Shown here: in pieces, positions 34,245 to 45,978 of the stretch
Layout: each line of letters opens with the position of its first letter
Numbering within the stretch: the stretch's first letter is position 1
Assembly: GCA_013368315.1 (NCBI GenBank)
Contig: JAACJM010000315.1
Span: forward strand, 21,774 to 85,773
Origin: Tetrapyrgos nigripes
Taxonomy: Eukaryota; Basidiomycota; Agaricomycetes; Agaricales; Campanellaceae
DNA length: 64,000 nucleotides
Direction of reading: 5' to 3'
Translations under genes and position numbers: made by a program
Notes under the pieces: model-generated
Seen by the model: only the letters and a program-made list of their open reading frames with translations
Database searches by the model: none
What the model was told of the DNA's origin: nothing

Positions 34245-37200
34245 GATTTTGCCAGGCGTCGTTTGTGTAGATGAAGCCGTCTATAATTCGCAACGAGGCA
34301 ACGAGGGGGGAAAAGGTGATTCGTCAGTGTCGTGTCGGCAACCAAAACAGAGATTAAATGACGAAATGACATAGATGGTGAATTGGAAGAAACAGTAAAG
34401 AGTCAGTTAAAAGATTCAGACAATCAAAGGCAATAAAAATAGAATTTTGTCAACGCAACGTGCACAACATGGCAAGTAAAAAAGTGCCATCGTATCAGCT
34501 GGCAGCAGAGATAAATGAAAGGAACGAAGCCCGAGCCCGAAAACGAAAACGCCGAAATAGACGAACCAGAAAACACAAAAAAATCAAGAAAAAGATTAAG
34601 AATCAAACCCACCTTCATCACCACCACACATCCATCCTTGGTCTTCGTCTTCATCGTTAACCCCACCAACACCACTTCCCCCCCTTCCCCAAAACGAAAA
34701 ACCAACATCAACAGATACCCCAAATACGATGGAGAAGGATATTTCTAATTTATGTTGATGTTCTTGTTGTTCCCATTGTTCTTGTCCTTCTTGTCTATCT
34801 TCCTGGCCTTGTCGGGATTGACGGGTCTGGCGGGCCTGGTAGATCTGACCCCGTCTGGGTTCAATCGGTCCAATCGGTCTAGTACGTTTCCGTACTCCAG
34901 CTTTGAACGTTATATCGAGCCATCTCCCAGACTTCCCATTCCCAAATTCATCATCTTCATCCCCCCCATCTTCCCCCCCATCGTCGTCGTCATCAGCATC
35001 TTCATCCCCTTCACTGTCACCGTCCCCATGCTCAGCATCGGTTGACAAAGGCGAAGCCACTTTATCCTCTTTAAATGTAGACGTAGCCCCCGCCCCAGCC
35101 CCAGCATCATAATCAACTCTCCAATCTTCCGTTTCTATGAATTTCCATCCTGGAGCGAGGGAGAAGGTTAGGTTGCTGCTATGCGAATGATGAGGATTGA
35201 GGTGTGAGTTGCGGCCATGGGCGGATGTGCGATGTGAGTTGTGGGCGGATGGGGGACGATGTGCGATGCGCGTTTGGAAAGAGTACGTTTATTGTGCGTT
35301 CGTTATGTGTTGGGGATGACGTGAACAACGTGTCACGTTAAGTTTTGAGTAAGACCAGACGAGACACAAGACACGACACGACAGAGGCTAAAGGGCCGAG
35401 GGAAAGGAAAAAGAGTAGAGTTGGTCTTGGTCAGTACGTGTGTATTGTCACTTTAAGAAAATCAAAAAACGAAATCGAGAAAACCCAAAACGAACTCAAA
35501 CTCGAAAAAAAAAAAAGAACGAACGAACGAAACCCAAAAAAAAACCAAAAGAAAAAAACCCACCTAATCATCCCCGGCCCCAACGCCGCTGGTCCTGGTC
35601 CTGATCCTGCTTCATACCTACTTCCACCACCACTGTCTTCCTTTACTTCATCGTCATCTCCATGTGCTCCAGACATCGTCGACATCGTCCTTGTCCTTCC
35701 ATTCCCACTCGTACCCGTACTCATACTAGTACTCGTATTCCCCGACCCACTCCCCGAAGCAAACCCAACCCCCAACAGATTAATCCCCCCAAACCCATCT
35801 CTTCCCCTCGTCCAAGGTGCTCTTTCAGTTCCGAGATTCGATTTGCTAAAGCCTTTTTTAAAGGTTTGAATGGCTTGGGTTATTTCTGGGGATATGCAGT
35901 TTATGTGGTTGGCCGAAGACGAAGAAGACAGGACGGGGTTTATGTGAGAAGAAGACGAAGAAGGAAAAGTGCGTTTAGGTGATAACATTGATAACGATGG
36001 ACGTTTCTGGTTCTGGTTCTCCTTGTACTCTTTCTGTTCACGTTCTCGTTTTTCCAACGTCGTCTCTACATCCCCAACACCCCCCATACCCCCCTCCTCA
36101 ACCAAATCCCCCATCGCACTAGCCGGCAACGGGGGTATAAGCGCAAAGGGGGGTAATGGTGCTAGAGTATTTAATAAAGCGTTGCGTGTCTGAGTGGGGT
36201 GTGTGTTGGTATTGGTGTTAGTATTGGATTTAGCCGCTTTCTTGGCTTTCTTGACGGTTGGAGAAGTAGACGGCGATGACGAAAAAGCCAACGACTCTGA
36301 GAGTTTCCGTCCGATTCACGATGCTGATGTAGAAAGGGGTACCAATGGCAGCGAAGTCGACGTGTCGTGAACCGCAGCCGCAACCACACTAGCAAACCTC
36401 GCCGCCGTTTGCGAATCACACTTCTCATTCTCCCACAACTCGACCTCTCATAACTCTGCACTCCAAATTCGATCTGTTAACGAATTCGTTGAGAGAGCGA
36501 GGGTGGTGAGGGATTTGAGGCGATTTATCAACGCCGGTCCCAAAGACTGCGACATGTGGGAACCCGGTAAAGATACGTTGACTGTGATGAAAGGTCTTGG
36601 GTAGAATCTGAAGGATATTCGGGTAATAGGAACTTTGGGGACGGATTGAGGGAAGAAAGACCTCGGGGTCAGAGGTACGGGTCCAAGAGGAAGTGAACGA
36701 TTTGGGAAGAAGAACGCAAGAGGACGGAGAATTGGGAGGGTTAGTATGGGTGTTGGTGAGGGGGACCATGTCCAGAGATAATTGGGACGAAGGCTGGAAG
36801 CGACGTAATGGTGAAGTTGAAGGAATAGTAAGGGTTCGATGATAATACGGGTAATGCAACCGCAAAAAAGGCGATTAACCGGGTTGGTATGAACGGAGAG
36901 AGGAATAGGATTGAAGGTATGAGGAGAGCTAAGATCGTGAGGACTGTTGTGGATGCAGGAGAGAATAGAGAGAGTTGGGATAGTATGGGTGTAATAGATG
37001 CATGAGTATCAGCATGTAACCCCATGAGATTCTGTATAGCTTGAAGGTTTCCTTGATAGTCTACACTATCTTCTACGGGTGGAGGAGAGGCATCTTGAGT
37101 GGTAACGACACCGCTGGGGGTGGTAGACGACGTCGGGGAATGTGGGCGGTAGAAAGCATAATGCACGCCAGTATCACCAATGGCAGAATAAACAAGACCT

Positions 37201-40200
37201 GTGGAAAGGTGCATATGAACGCATAGAGCAGCGCAGTAGTCATGTCATCAACTCTTCTGCTGTGTCTTGGAACCAAAACAACCCCCCTACGCGTTCTACG
37301 AAGCGCTTAAAGTTGATAGTAGTAATCTGGATGGAAAGAGGGTCCTTGTTGGATAACAAGAGTACTTTGGTGCGTTTGCGACGAGCGTCGTAGCCTGCAT
37401 CTTCAGATGGGACGGACGAAGATAAGAGGAGTTGGGGAAGAACGGCAAAGGAAGTTGGGAGTTATTAGAGTGGATTCGACGGTAAATACGTTCGTTGTCT
37501 CTTTGTGTCTTGTCTTGTTGCAGTCGATGGTATTCGTACATACGAAAGGGTCGCCATGATTAGTTAATACGCGTTTCTTCGACGCGTCCAATTCTTCTGT
37601 TCAGGTTGCTCCAAACCGTGCTATGTGCATTGAGCAAAGTTGTCCGAAGACAAGAGCCCTTTCCTTGACTCAATCATGGCTGCAGTCCACTGCAACCAAG
37701 CAACTCCTTCTTTGAACGTGTATCTTGAATCTGCGTAGCAGTCACACTCTTTGCATGATCACATTAGCGCTCTGTTACAGCCTCTGGATCCCTTTTTAGC
37801 CAATCAGCCCTAGGCGTGACTTCATCTATCTTCTTCTGGACTTTGGTGATAGCTGTCGCCGGCAAACCGAGAGTCGATATCGATGACAGACAGCTCTAGT
37901 GAAGTGTGGCGAGGAGCTCACTCGGCTAGGCAACCACAATCGCGTCGTAGAGGTCCAGAAGAAAATTGGGATCACAGCAGAACTGGAAGACAAGTTGGGC
38001 CACGTCAACTGGAGAGTGCCAACCAAGGCCTAACTACTGCAGCTCTCTTTCCTAATTCGCACCACCACTCGTTCTCCCACTCTTCCTTCAATGTTGTTGG
38101 ACGCGATCAAATCAACACCTTTGTTGAAGATTCAGAAGCCGGCAAGTCATTACTTCTTCTCTAAAGCATACATCCTCATTTTGTGGTTCTTCTTTTAGGT
38201 TTAAAGCTCTTATACCAGACTATCGCTCACGTTGGCGCGTTCCATGATTCCGAAACTCGTTATCCACCTCCCAAATGCCATCCCGAAACGCGAACAGCCG
38301 TCTTATCGGATATCTCTTCTTGGATAAGGGGTGCGCGGGCGGGGACCCGGGTTCGTTGTCGAGCAGGTGCACGAAGAGGTGCAGAGGCAGAGACCCCAGT
38401 TCATTGGCTATATGGTCCAGCAGGTGCAGGAAAGTCTGCCATTGCTCAGACTTTGGCAGAGAGTTTTGCCTGTACAGAGGAAGGCAATCATTTGGCAGCC
38501 AGCTTCTTTTTCTCTCGCTCAGACCCCTCCAGAAATAATCCAAAGTCTCTGATTCTGATCATTTCGTACTGTTTCGCCATCTGGTGCGGAAACTCCCAGC
38601 TGCGAGCTGCTATCGATTCTGCTGTCAAAACACGACCTACCATCCTTAAATCCGCCATCGAAAAGCAGTTCCAACAACTCGTTATCGAACCCTTCAAAGC
38701 AATTCCAAAGGAAAGCTGGGAGACATTGCCAAGGGTTGTGATCATAGATGGTCTTGATGAATGCTTGGGTAGCGATTCGCAACGGAGAGTCCTGACCACG
38801 CTCTTTGGCGACGAGGAACTGAGGAACAAGACGCCTCTTCGTTTCCTGATTGCCAGCCGGCCAGAACCAGGGATTCGAGACTTCTTCGGTCAACACTGTG
38901 GTATCACGACTCGTACGGAGCTCAGTGATGATTACTCCACTTCACGGGACATCGAGGTCTATCTTCGTGATGGTTTCAAAGCCATTGTGGAGAAATCTCA
39001 CTCCGACGTAATGGCTCATATTGCTCTTCCTTGGCCTCCAATTGGTGTTATTGATGACCTCGTCCAGCGGGCTTCAGGCCAGTTTATTTACGCCTCAACA
39101 GTCCTGAAATATGTTGGGGACGAGTACTCCCTTCCTGTAGAGCGACTGGAGTTGGTGCTTGGTTTGCCTTTGGGTGATCCTGATGCCTTCTCTGAGCTTG
39201 ATGTCCTCTATCAGCAAATAATATCGTCCAATCATAACAAGGCCAGGGTCATACAAATCCTAGGGACAATACTTGTAATCAAGGATATCCGTTCAGAGCG
39301 ATGGAGGGAATTGGAGCTTATTAATTGGTGGAATTTCATCGATGACCGGAAGGTGATTGACATAGTGGAACAGCTGCTTTCGCTGCCCACCGGAACAGTC
39401 ACGGTATCCCTGCGAGGAATGCACTCGGTCTTGCAGATTGACAGCAGAATTGTCAAGTTCCGCCATAAATCATTTCCGGATTTTTTGTTCGATGCACGTC
39501 GTTCAGGTGAATATTTCATCGATAAAGCACTATTTCACGAGAAATTGGCACGGGTCTGTATGAAGATAACCAACGATTCGTCTCCCTCGTAGGTATCATT
39601 CCTAGGAACCGGCGGCAGTCGCTTTCACTGATATTTTCGCACACTTTACAGATTGCGAAACTATGCCATGTTTAATTGCCTGAAGCACATACATCTTGCG
39701 AAAAGTACGACTGATCTAGTCACCGAGCTGCGGTGCTTCAATTTCTGCGACGCGATTGAATTGTATTTGAGAAAATGGTTTTTGGAATACTGGTTTCAAC
39801 CCACACCCCGCTATGTCTCCCAGTCTATTTCAGTTCTCCAGAAGTATGCCAAAGTGAGTCAGGGCAAACTTGCCTTTTCCCAAAGCTAATGGAGCTATTT
39901 CAGGTTTTAGAATCACATCAGATCAAGACCTTGTCAGATTCTCTTCAACTCGGTATCTATGTCACTGGCGTGGATAGAAGAGAATTATCCAAGAAATTTT
40001 TGTCAGACCTTGAATTACTATTTGCTCTCGCAATGGATTGCCATTATGCACCTCTCGGTGCAATTTTTCCTGGTGACACTCCCAGGAACATTGATGTCCT
40101 AACCGGTCTTAGCTGCACCATCTCTTTCCTGTCCATGAAGAAGATTTTCCTATGTCTTGATCCTCGCCTCCATTCACATTCCCATTCCACAGCTTCAAGT

Positions 40201-40660
40201 TCTTCCAACCCCGTATGGCATTTCATTGATTTCAAGAGAGGACGCAGCAGACTAGCCAAACATTGCCTGAGGACTATCAGATTTGATTCCTGCATCAAAG
40301 ATATTACACGTTGGAAACAGTCCCTCATCTTCACATGGGGTTACGTCTATGCTCAGTCAAGAATGTCTGAACTACTTTACTACTCTCCTCTTGACATGGA
40401 ACTTCAACACAAGCTGAAAAAGACAATCCCATATTTAAATGGAACGAAAGAGTTGCATAAGGTCCTTCTTTGGCTGCAAGTAAGTACCGCAGTGCTCTAT
40501 CTATATGCTATGTAGGTCACCTGGCTAATATAACGAGTATAGGACTTTCCAGATGACCAGAGGGACATCCCAATGGAAGTCACAATTCGGTGGTGTTCCA
40601 AGCAGTCTCATGAACTTAGTGATGCGAACTTGGCTTTCTACCTCTGGGGCAATTTCCAGC
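34245..40660 (+). repeat. Segmental duplication unit 2 (peroxin-like + NACHT)
   Basis: Direct repeat of 20390-26675 with the same gene order and orientation. It ends just before the Copia-2 LTR at 40670. Confidence 0.9.
34590..37490 (-). pseudogene. Peroxin-like protein (Pex24p + dysferlin domains), copy 2
   Basis: Same pieces as copy 1. RRKRTKVLLLSNKDPLSIQI runs in frame into TTINFKRFVERVGGLFWFQD (37390-37250), so copy 2 keeps the frame that copy 1 lost. Next to TAEELMT, however, a 19-bp deletion (at 37240/37241) creates an immediate TGA and shifts the frame, and 6 more bases are missing just after. Downstream pieces remain readable: NLQAIQNLMGLHADTHASIT, IPTRLIAFFAVALPVLSSNP, APGWKFIETEDWRVDYDAGA and RWLDITFKAGVRKRTRPIGP. 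The gene is probably inactive, by a different lesion from copy 1. It is divergent from the NACHT gene to its right. Confidence 0.6.
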
Positions 40661-40674
40661 GCTGCATCCTGTAG
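37883..40674 (+). CDS. NACHT NTPase (NLR-like), copy 2; stop codon supplied by Copia-2 LTR
   Basis: Exons 37883-38141, 38199-39588, 39652-39853, 39904-40479 and 40543-40674 join to 852 residues with no internal stop. The first intron again uses a GC donor. NVVGRDQINTFVEDSE and GAFHDSETRYPPPKCHPETR precede the domain. The functional P-loop is GPAGAGKS (about 159); the upstream P-loop repeat seen in copy 1 is here degenerate (VRCRAGARRGAEAE). Walker B VVIIDGLDEC and LRFLIASRPEP are intact. The C-terminal region is rich in His/Ser and leucine and has no recognisable repeats. The TAG at 40672-40674 lies within the first bases of the Copia-2 LTR (from 40670), so the C-terminus is truncated. The likely role is as a signalling NTPase in allorecognition or defence; the ligand is unknown. 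Confidence 0.8.
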
Positions 40675-40970
40675 GACCTGATCTCTTCCGTATCTATACG
40701 AACAGATACAGCTCAGCGAGAAGGAAGAGTCAACGCTTAATATATTCATACCTATACAAACAGATACAGCTATAGGTATACATGAGCAATAGAAATACTT
40801 GTGAGACATAAGTACTAACCTCAGTGAGAAGGAAGAGTCACGCTGAGGTTACTGTGGCTATGATTCGATATATATAGTACGGAGACAAATAAGTAAACCA
40901 AGTGACCATAAGATCCGGGTTGCCACATGAGGGAACGAAAAAGGAAAGAAATGAAATACCAAATCCTACA
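40670..40970 (-). repeat. 3' LTR of Copia-2
   Basis: 301 bp with 7-bp inverted ends TGTAGGA...TCCTACA. Next to it on the inner side is the purine tract (minus strand TGAAGGGGAG, 40971-40980). The outer boundary rests on the inverted ends only, since no second LTR is available for comparison. Confidence 0.7.
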
Positions 40971-40977
40971 CTCCCCT

Positions 40978-43900
40978 TCAAGCTGGAACGAGTCCAAGTC
41001 CCATAGCCAGATGCTTCGCCTTGATACTAGGCAAAGCCTTTGTCAAAGTGTCTGCCACCATGTCCTCCATAGGACAATATACTAACTTCATCTGCCCCTC
41101 GTCAACTACGAATTGAATAAAGTGATAGTGAATATCGATGTGCTTCGTGCGGCCGTGGTAACGATGATCCCGAGCTAGAGCTATTGCTGCCTGGTTGTCC
41201 GAGTGGAGATTTGTGGGTCCAGGAATAGCATCAGGAAAGGAGGGTTGAAATACTTGTTTGATGAAGGAGCGCAACCAAAGACCCTCTTTGGCTGCCTCCA
41301 TAGCTGCTATGTACTCCGATTCGCAAGTCGAGAGAGAAATAAGAGATTGTGAGCGCGATGACCAAGTCACTGTGCCACCATCAACAACGAAAATGTACCC
41401 AGTGACCACTCTTCAGTCATCATTCATGTTTCCATCTGTGTCCACAAATCCAACAGCGCCACTCGCCGCCACACCATATGTTAGGGATAAATCCTTCGTC
41501 CCTAACAAGTAACATACAACTTTTTTCGCAGCCTTCCAATGAGCCATACCTGGATTATTCAAAAACTGAGCGAGAGAGTGGACTGCAAATGCAATATCGA
41601 CTCGAGTACTCACTGCAGCATACATTAACTTGCCCACAATGGATCGGTAGGGGTATGTTTCGACGTCGAGAACTTCGGAAGGGGATTGGGGAGATTGAGA
41701 TGACATGAGGCGATTGTGAATATCCATAGGGACGGAGGATGGCTTTGCGTTCTCGAGACCAAATTCCCGAGCTACTGACTCGATATAAGCACATTGAGAA
41801 AGAGCAATTGTACCGTTTTTTCTGTCCCTAATGACCTGGATACCAAGTATCCAATGCAATTCTCCCATATCTGTTATGGTGAAACACTCGCGGAGTTTCG
41901 ACTTGACGTAGTCAATCAGCTCGATAGAGGAGGTAAGTATGGTAAGATCATCCACAGACGCCACGATCACAATAATTCCATTCTCCAAATGCTTGAAGAA
42001 CACAGCGTGATCAACCTTGCACCTTTCCATATCCATCAACTCCTTTAAAGTTCTTTCAAACTTTAGGTACCAATACCTTCCACTCTGCTTCAAACCATAG
42101 ATCGGCTTCTTGAGCTTGAGAACGGTTTTCGATGGAGAGTTGAGTGGGTAACTGGGTGGATGCTTCATGTAAATAACTTCGTTTTCGATCAATTCGCCAT
42201 TGAGATAAGCACCCTTGACATCAACTTGGTGTATTTCAAGATTGTATTGAGCTCCTAGAGCCAGGGCCACTTGAATTGATGACAAACGTGCGACAGGAGC
42301 GTATGTTTCGTTGTAGTCGATGCCCTCTTGCTGAGTGAAGCCTTGAGTGACCAGGTGAGCCTTGTGATGAGTAACATCGCCATGCTCATCCTTCTTGATC
42401 CGGAAAACCCACTTGCAACCAACGATGTTGGCGTATTCAGGAATAGGAATGACTTCCCATGTTCCGAGTTCCTGCAAAACTGCCATCTCCTCCTGAATGG
42501 CCTTATCCCATTTGGGCCAATCCACCGATCTCTTTGCCTCAGCCAGGTTCTTCAGCTCAATCATCTCCGAGTTAGCCATGACAGCTTCCATGGCTACACC
42601 TTCCTGTTCCTCCACTACAGCATCAGCGATTCCATGCGGTAGAATTGTATGAGTCCTTCCAGTGCTGGTTGTAGTGCCGACGCCCTTTTGAAGATCTTGA
42701 ACATATTGTGAGGGTTTGGGGATGCAACACGGACGATTCGATGGCTCGGGTTGAGTGTCAAAATCTGGACCGGGTTCATCTAATTGAGACGGATCCAAAA
42801 TGTCGTCATTGTCCGGATGCAAATTTTGATATTCGGGTCCCTCGATGCCGAGCTCTTTGATCATTGATTCATCAATAGATTCATCCTCGGAAAGTTCCCG
42901 CAACTCTTCTCTCTCCCCTTCATCACCTGTACCCTCAAAGATGTTGACAATGGTGAAGACCAATGAACACTCCATGGTAACAGTGCGAGTATCTTTCCAA
43001 TAGACACGGTGCCCCTTACTCTGCACCGGATCTTCGGTATCTTTGTTGAATCCAACCCAGGATCCAACTTGCACTCGACCCAGGAGCTTCAGGTTATCGT
43101 CAGTGTGGGCATAGACCTTCGTTCCCCATTCTGGCAATGTAGCGAGATTCAGTTTACGTTTGTAGGCGACTTCGTATGGCGTTTTTCCTCCCAGGGCCTT
43201 GGTGGACATTCAGTTCTTTAGCCAGACTGCGTGTCACAATGCCTCTCCCCAAAGAGACATTGGGAGTTTACTGGCATGCAGCATGGCACGGACGTGCTCG
43301 AGTAGCGTATGGTTCAGACGTTCAGCGATGCCGTTCTGTTCGGGGGTATCGTGGATGGTGAGAAAGTGCTTCATACCTTTCTCCAAAAGGTGAGTGGCAA
43401 ACTCTCTATCAATGTATTCTCCCCCGACATCGGACTGAAGTATCTTGATGAGAGCATCCATATGTACATTTACCCAAGCTTCATAACCTCGGTACTTTTC
43501 AAATACCTGGGTTTTCCTGCCCATGAGGAACATACTGGTGAGTCTCGAATGGTCATCTGTAAAGGTCACAAAATAACGTTTTGCTCCCCTTGACTGTACA
43601 GATGCGGGTCCCCAAACATCTGAGTACACTCTGTCTCCAAACGCCTTCTCTCGTTCACCTTGCCTAACCTTCGGAACACTTCCCTTGGTCATCCTTCCAT
43701 AGAGGCATGACACACACTGGCTATCATCCTCAACATCTTCCAGCTCTATTCCCTCAATAAAACTGTTCTGGACCAATGCTTTGGCTGAAGACTTTGCGAT
43801 ATGCCCCATGCATCAGTGAAATTCATCCAGCGTGAGTCTTTCGACTACTGTGTATGATTCCCGATTTGATGTGTTGCCAATGACTCAGTATAGTCCATTT

Positions 43901-45328
43901 GACTTCAGGATGGAGTCACAAACCTTCCCATCAGGTCCACGTATGACAGCTTGGCCCCCACCAAATGTCACAGTGTACCCAGCATCATCTAGCTCTCCTA
44001 TAGAGACTAGAGTGTTTGCCAGTTCGGAAACATAGAGAACATTCCTGACTGGAATTGTTCCCTCTCCAGTATGTATCTCGGCAGCTCCTTGGGACGACGC
44101 AGTGAACTTTCCGCGATTCGCAGATCGGAAAGTTCTCGATGGGCATGGTTTTGGAGTATGGGAGAAGAACGAAGGATTGGGAGACATATGGTGCGTACAT
44201 CTGCTGTCCAAAACTATGGTTTTCGAAGATATTGACTTGTTACTTACTGCGAATACACTCGCAGTTGGTTCCATAGAATCGGTTTGCATCACGACAGGTT
44301 CGCTAGATTTGTCTATGCTGATCCCATTGTCTGGGATGAACGTAAGGTCGGTAACGCACATATATATGTCATTTCCACCTCGCACATCGGGTACTTCCTT
44401 GGATTCATCTTCATCACCACTCTCCATTGTGAAATCATCCTCACTATCACTTTCACTACCATTCTCTTCGTCCTCTTCATCTTCCCAAACCTCATAGGCG
44501 AACTTCTCGTACAGCCATTGAGACGCATGCTGTGCAACAAGTGTGGCGTTGAGTTGCCACAATACCTTCCTTTTCTCGTCAGGAAGTTGGTTCCCTAGTT
44601 GTTTGATGGTAGATTCGATGTGGTCGAGTTCATCAGTTGTGAGTGGCCCTATTTCCTTGTCTGTAACGTCGGTAATGTGACTAACCAGCCTATTGAGAAA
44701 TTTAGGGGATAGGGGTACAAGGATCTCTTCCTCGTATTCATCGTCTGACTAGTCGTCTTCCGATATATCACTTGACAGCTGAGCCATGTAGGCGAAATTG
44801 ATGTTTTCGGCCATTCCAGCTTGACCCGCTGGTTTCAGATATGTGTTCGGTTTGGGATTTGAGTTCAGCGCTACTGAAGGAGTCATGGTATTTCCTGGTT
44901 TAGGAGTACCTTCTACGTTGGCTGTGTTGCCACCGTTATTCGCATTCGCTCCTCCATGCCCTCCTGGATTTCCTCCACCTCTGCCTCGACCTCTACCATG
45001 CCAATTCTTTCCTCTTCCACCATTACCTCCTCCATTCAGCTTCTGTTTTGGGGTTGGACAATCCTGAGACAAGTGGCCGAATCCTTTGCAATTGTAGCAT
45101 TGGATCCCCATCGAGATATTCGCTTTATTCACCATAGGAGTGTTTGAAGTACTACCTAGAGTACTAGATGCCTGAAGTGCGACGTTCTTCAGGTCCTTGG
45201 TGGGATCGGAAGTCTTGCTAGACGACAGGGACTTTTTGTTGACGATGTCGACCAGCTTGGGAGTTCAGGGTGAAGGAATAGGTAGCGGGAGCGTAAGAGA
45301 TCAATAATCTCTTGAGTAGAGAGTTCGC
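40978..45328 (-). pseudogene. Copia-2 gag-pol, disrupted
   Basis: From right to left: gag with a CCHC knuckle (CYNCKGFGHLSQDC, near 45085), protease (VLDSRCTHHMS near 44190, with Arg-Cys where Gly-Ala is usual), pre-integrase and integrase (LQSDVGGEYI, EQNGIAERLN), reverse transcriptase (WVFRIKKDEHGDV, YGLKQSGRYWYLKF, SVDDLTILT) and RNase H (LSTCESEYIAAMEAAKEGLW). In-frame TGA codons lie at 41413, 43210, 43234, 43813 and 43885, and a TAG at 44749. Four TGAs stand where Arg is expected, for example WGEAL*HAVWLKN*MSTKAL, consistent with CGA to TGA changes. The catalytic pair reads VDD preceded by Ser rather than Tyr. Inactive. Confidence 0.85.
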
Positions 45329-45696
45329 TGTTGAATTGGCGCATTCAGTTGCAGCCATCAACGTCATCTATGTAGAACAATAGTAGTAGTTATAAATAGA
45401 ACAATAAGATTATATAGACAATAAATGTAGTACAACAATAGTGTACGAAACCAGCATTGTACTATCAAGTACAATAGAATCTTATTGTTACTCTAGTATT
45501 AGTTTACATGTATTTGTACCTCCTCAAAGGTATATAAGGACTTGTAGATAGTCCTCCAAATAACAAGTTTTATACTTAACTCTCATCGCTCAATAAGCCT
45601 CTTACAAGCCTTAAAAGCTATTCTCTATCCACAGGTAAGTTGCATGGTTGCCACTGCGTTTAGTAGTGTACAGGACCGTACCATGCCTGCTTAACA
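45329..45696 (+). repeat. 5' LTR of Copia-3
   Basis: 368 bp. Five differences from the right LTR were counted, four of them CG to TG or CA. It contains TATATAAGG near 45532, a plausible promoter element. Confidence 0.92.
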
Positions 45697-45710
45697 GGTT
45701 ATGGGCCCCG
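45697..45710 (+). other. Primer binding site of Copia-3
   Basis: GGTTATGGGCCCCG, identical to that of Copia-1 although the LTRs are unrelated. Complementary to a tRNA-Met anticodon arm. Confidence 0.7.
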
Positions 45711-45978
45711 AAGGCCCTTGGGAGCGCCTTCAATGGCTGCAAACCATAGACTTCGCATACTACCTGGATGGTGCCTTCATGGCAGCCTGTGGCGCCCTTT
45801 GTGGCACCCTGCATCGCCTTTAATGGCTTGACAATACGTCCAACAGCGCAGGACTTACGTCCAGCTGCAGTTGTTGACAATCTAGGGGAGTAGTCACTGT
45901 CATGGCGCGTTCATCACTGCCTCTCTTCACTTTCGCATGGCGCATTTATTGCTGCCTTCTTATGCTGCATATGGATAA
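45711..45978 (+). other. Untranslated leader of Copia-3
   Basis: 268 bp between primer site and first ATG. Contains a cluster of related words (GCGCCTTCAATGGCTGC, GGTGCCTTCATGGCAGCC, ATCGCCTTTAATGGC) suggesting repeated or paired RNA structure. No gene. Confidence 0.5.
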
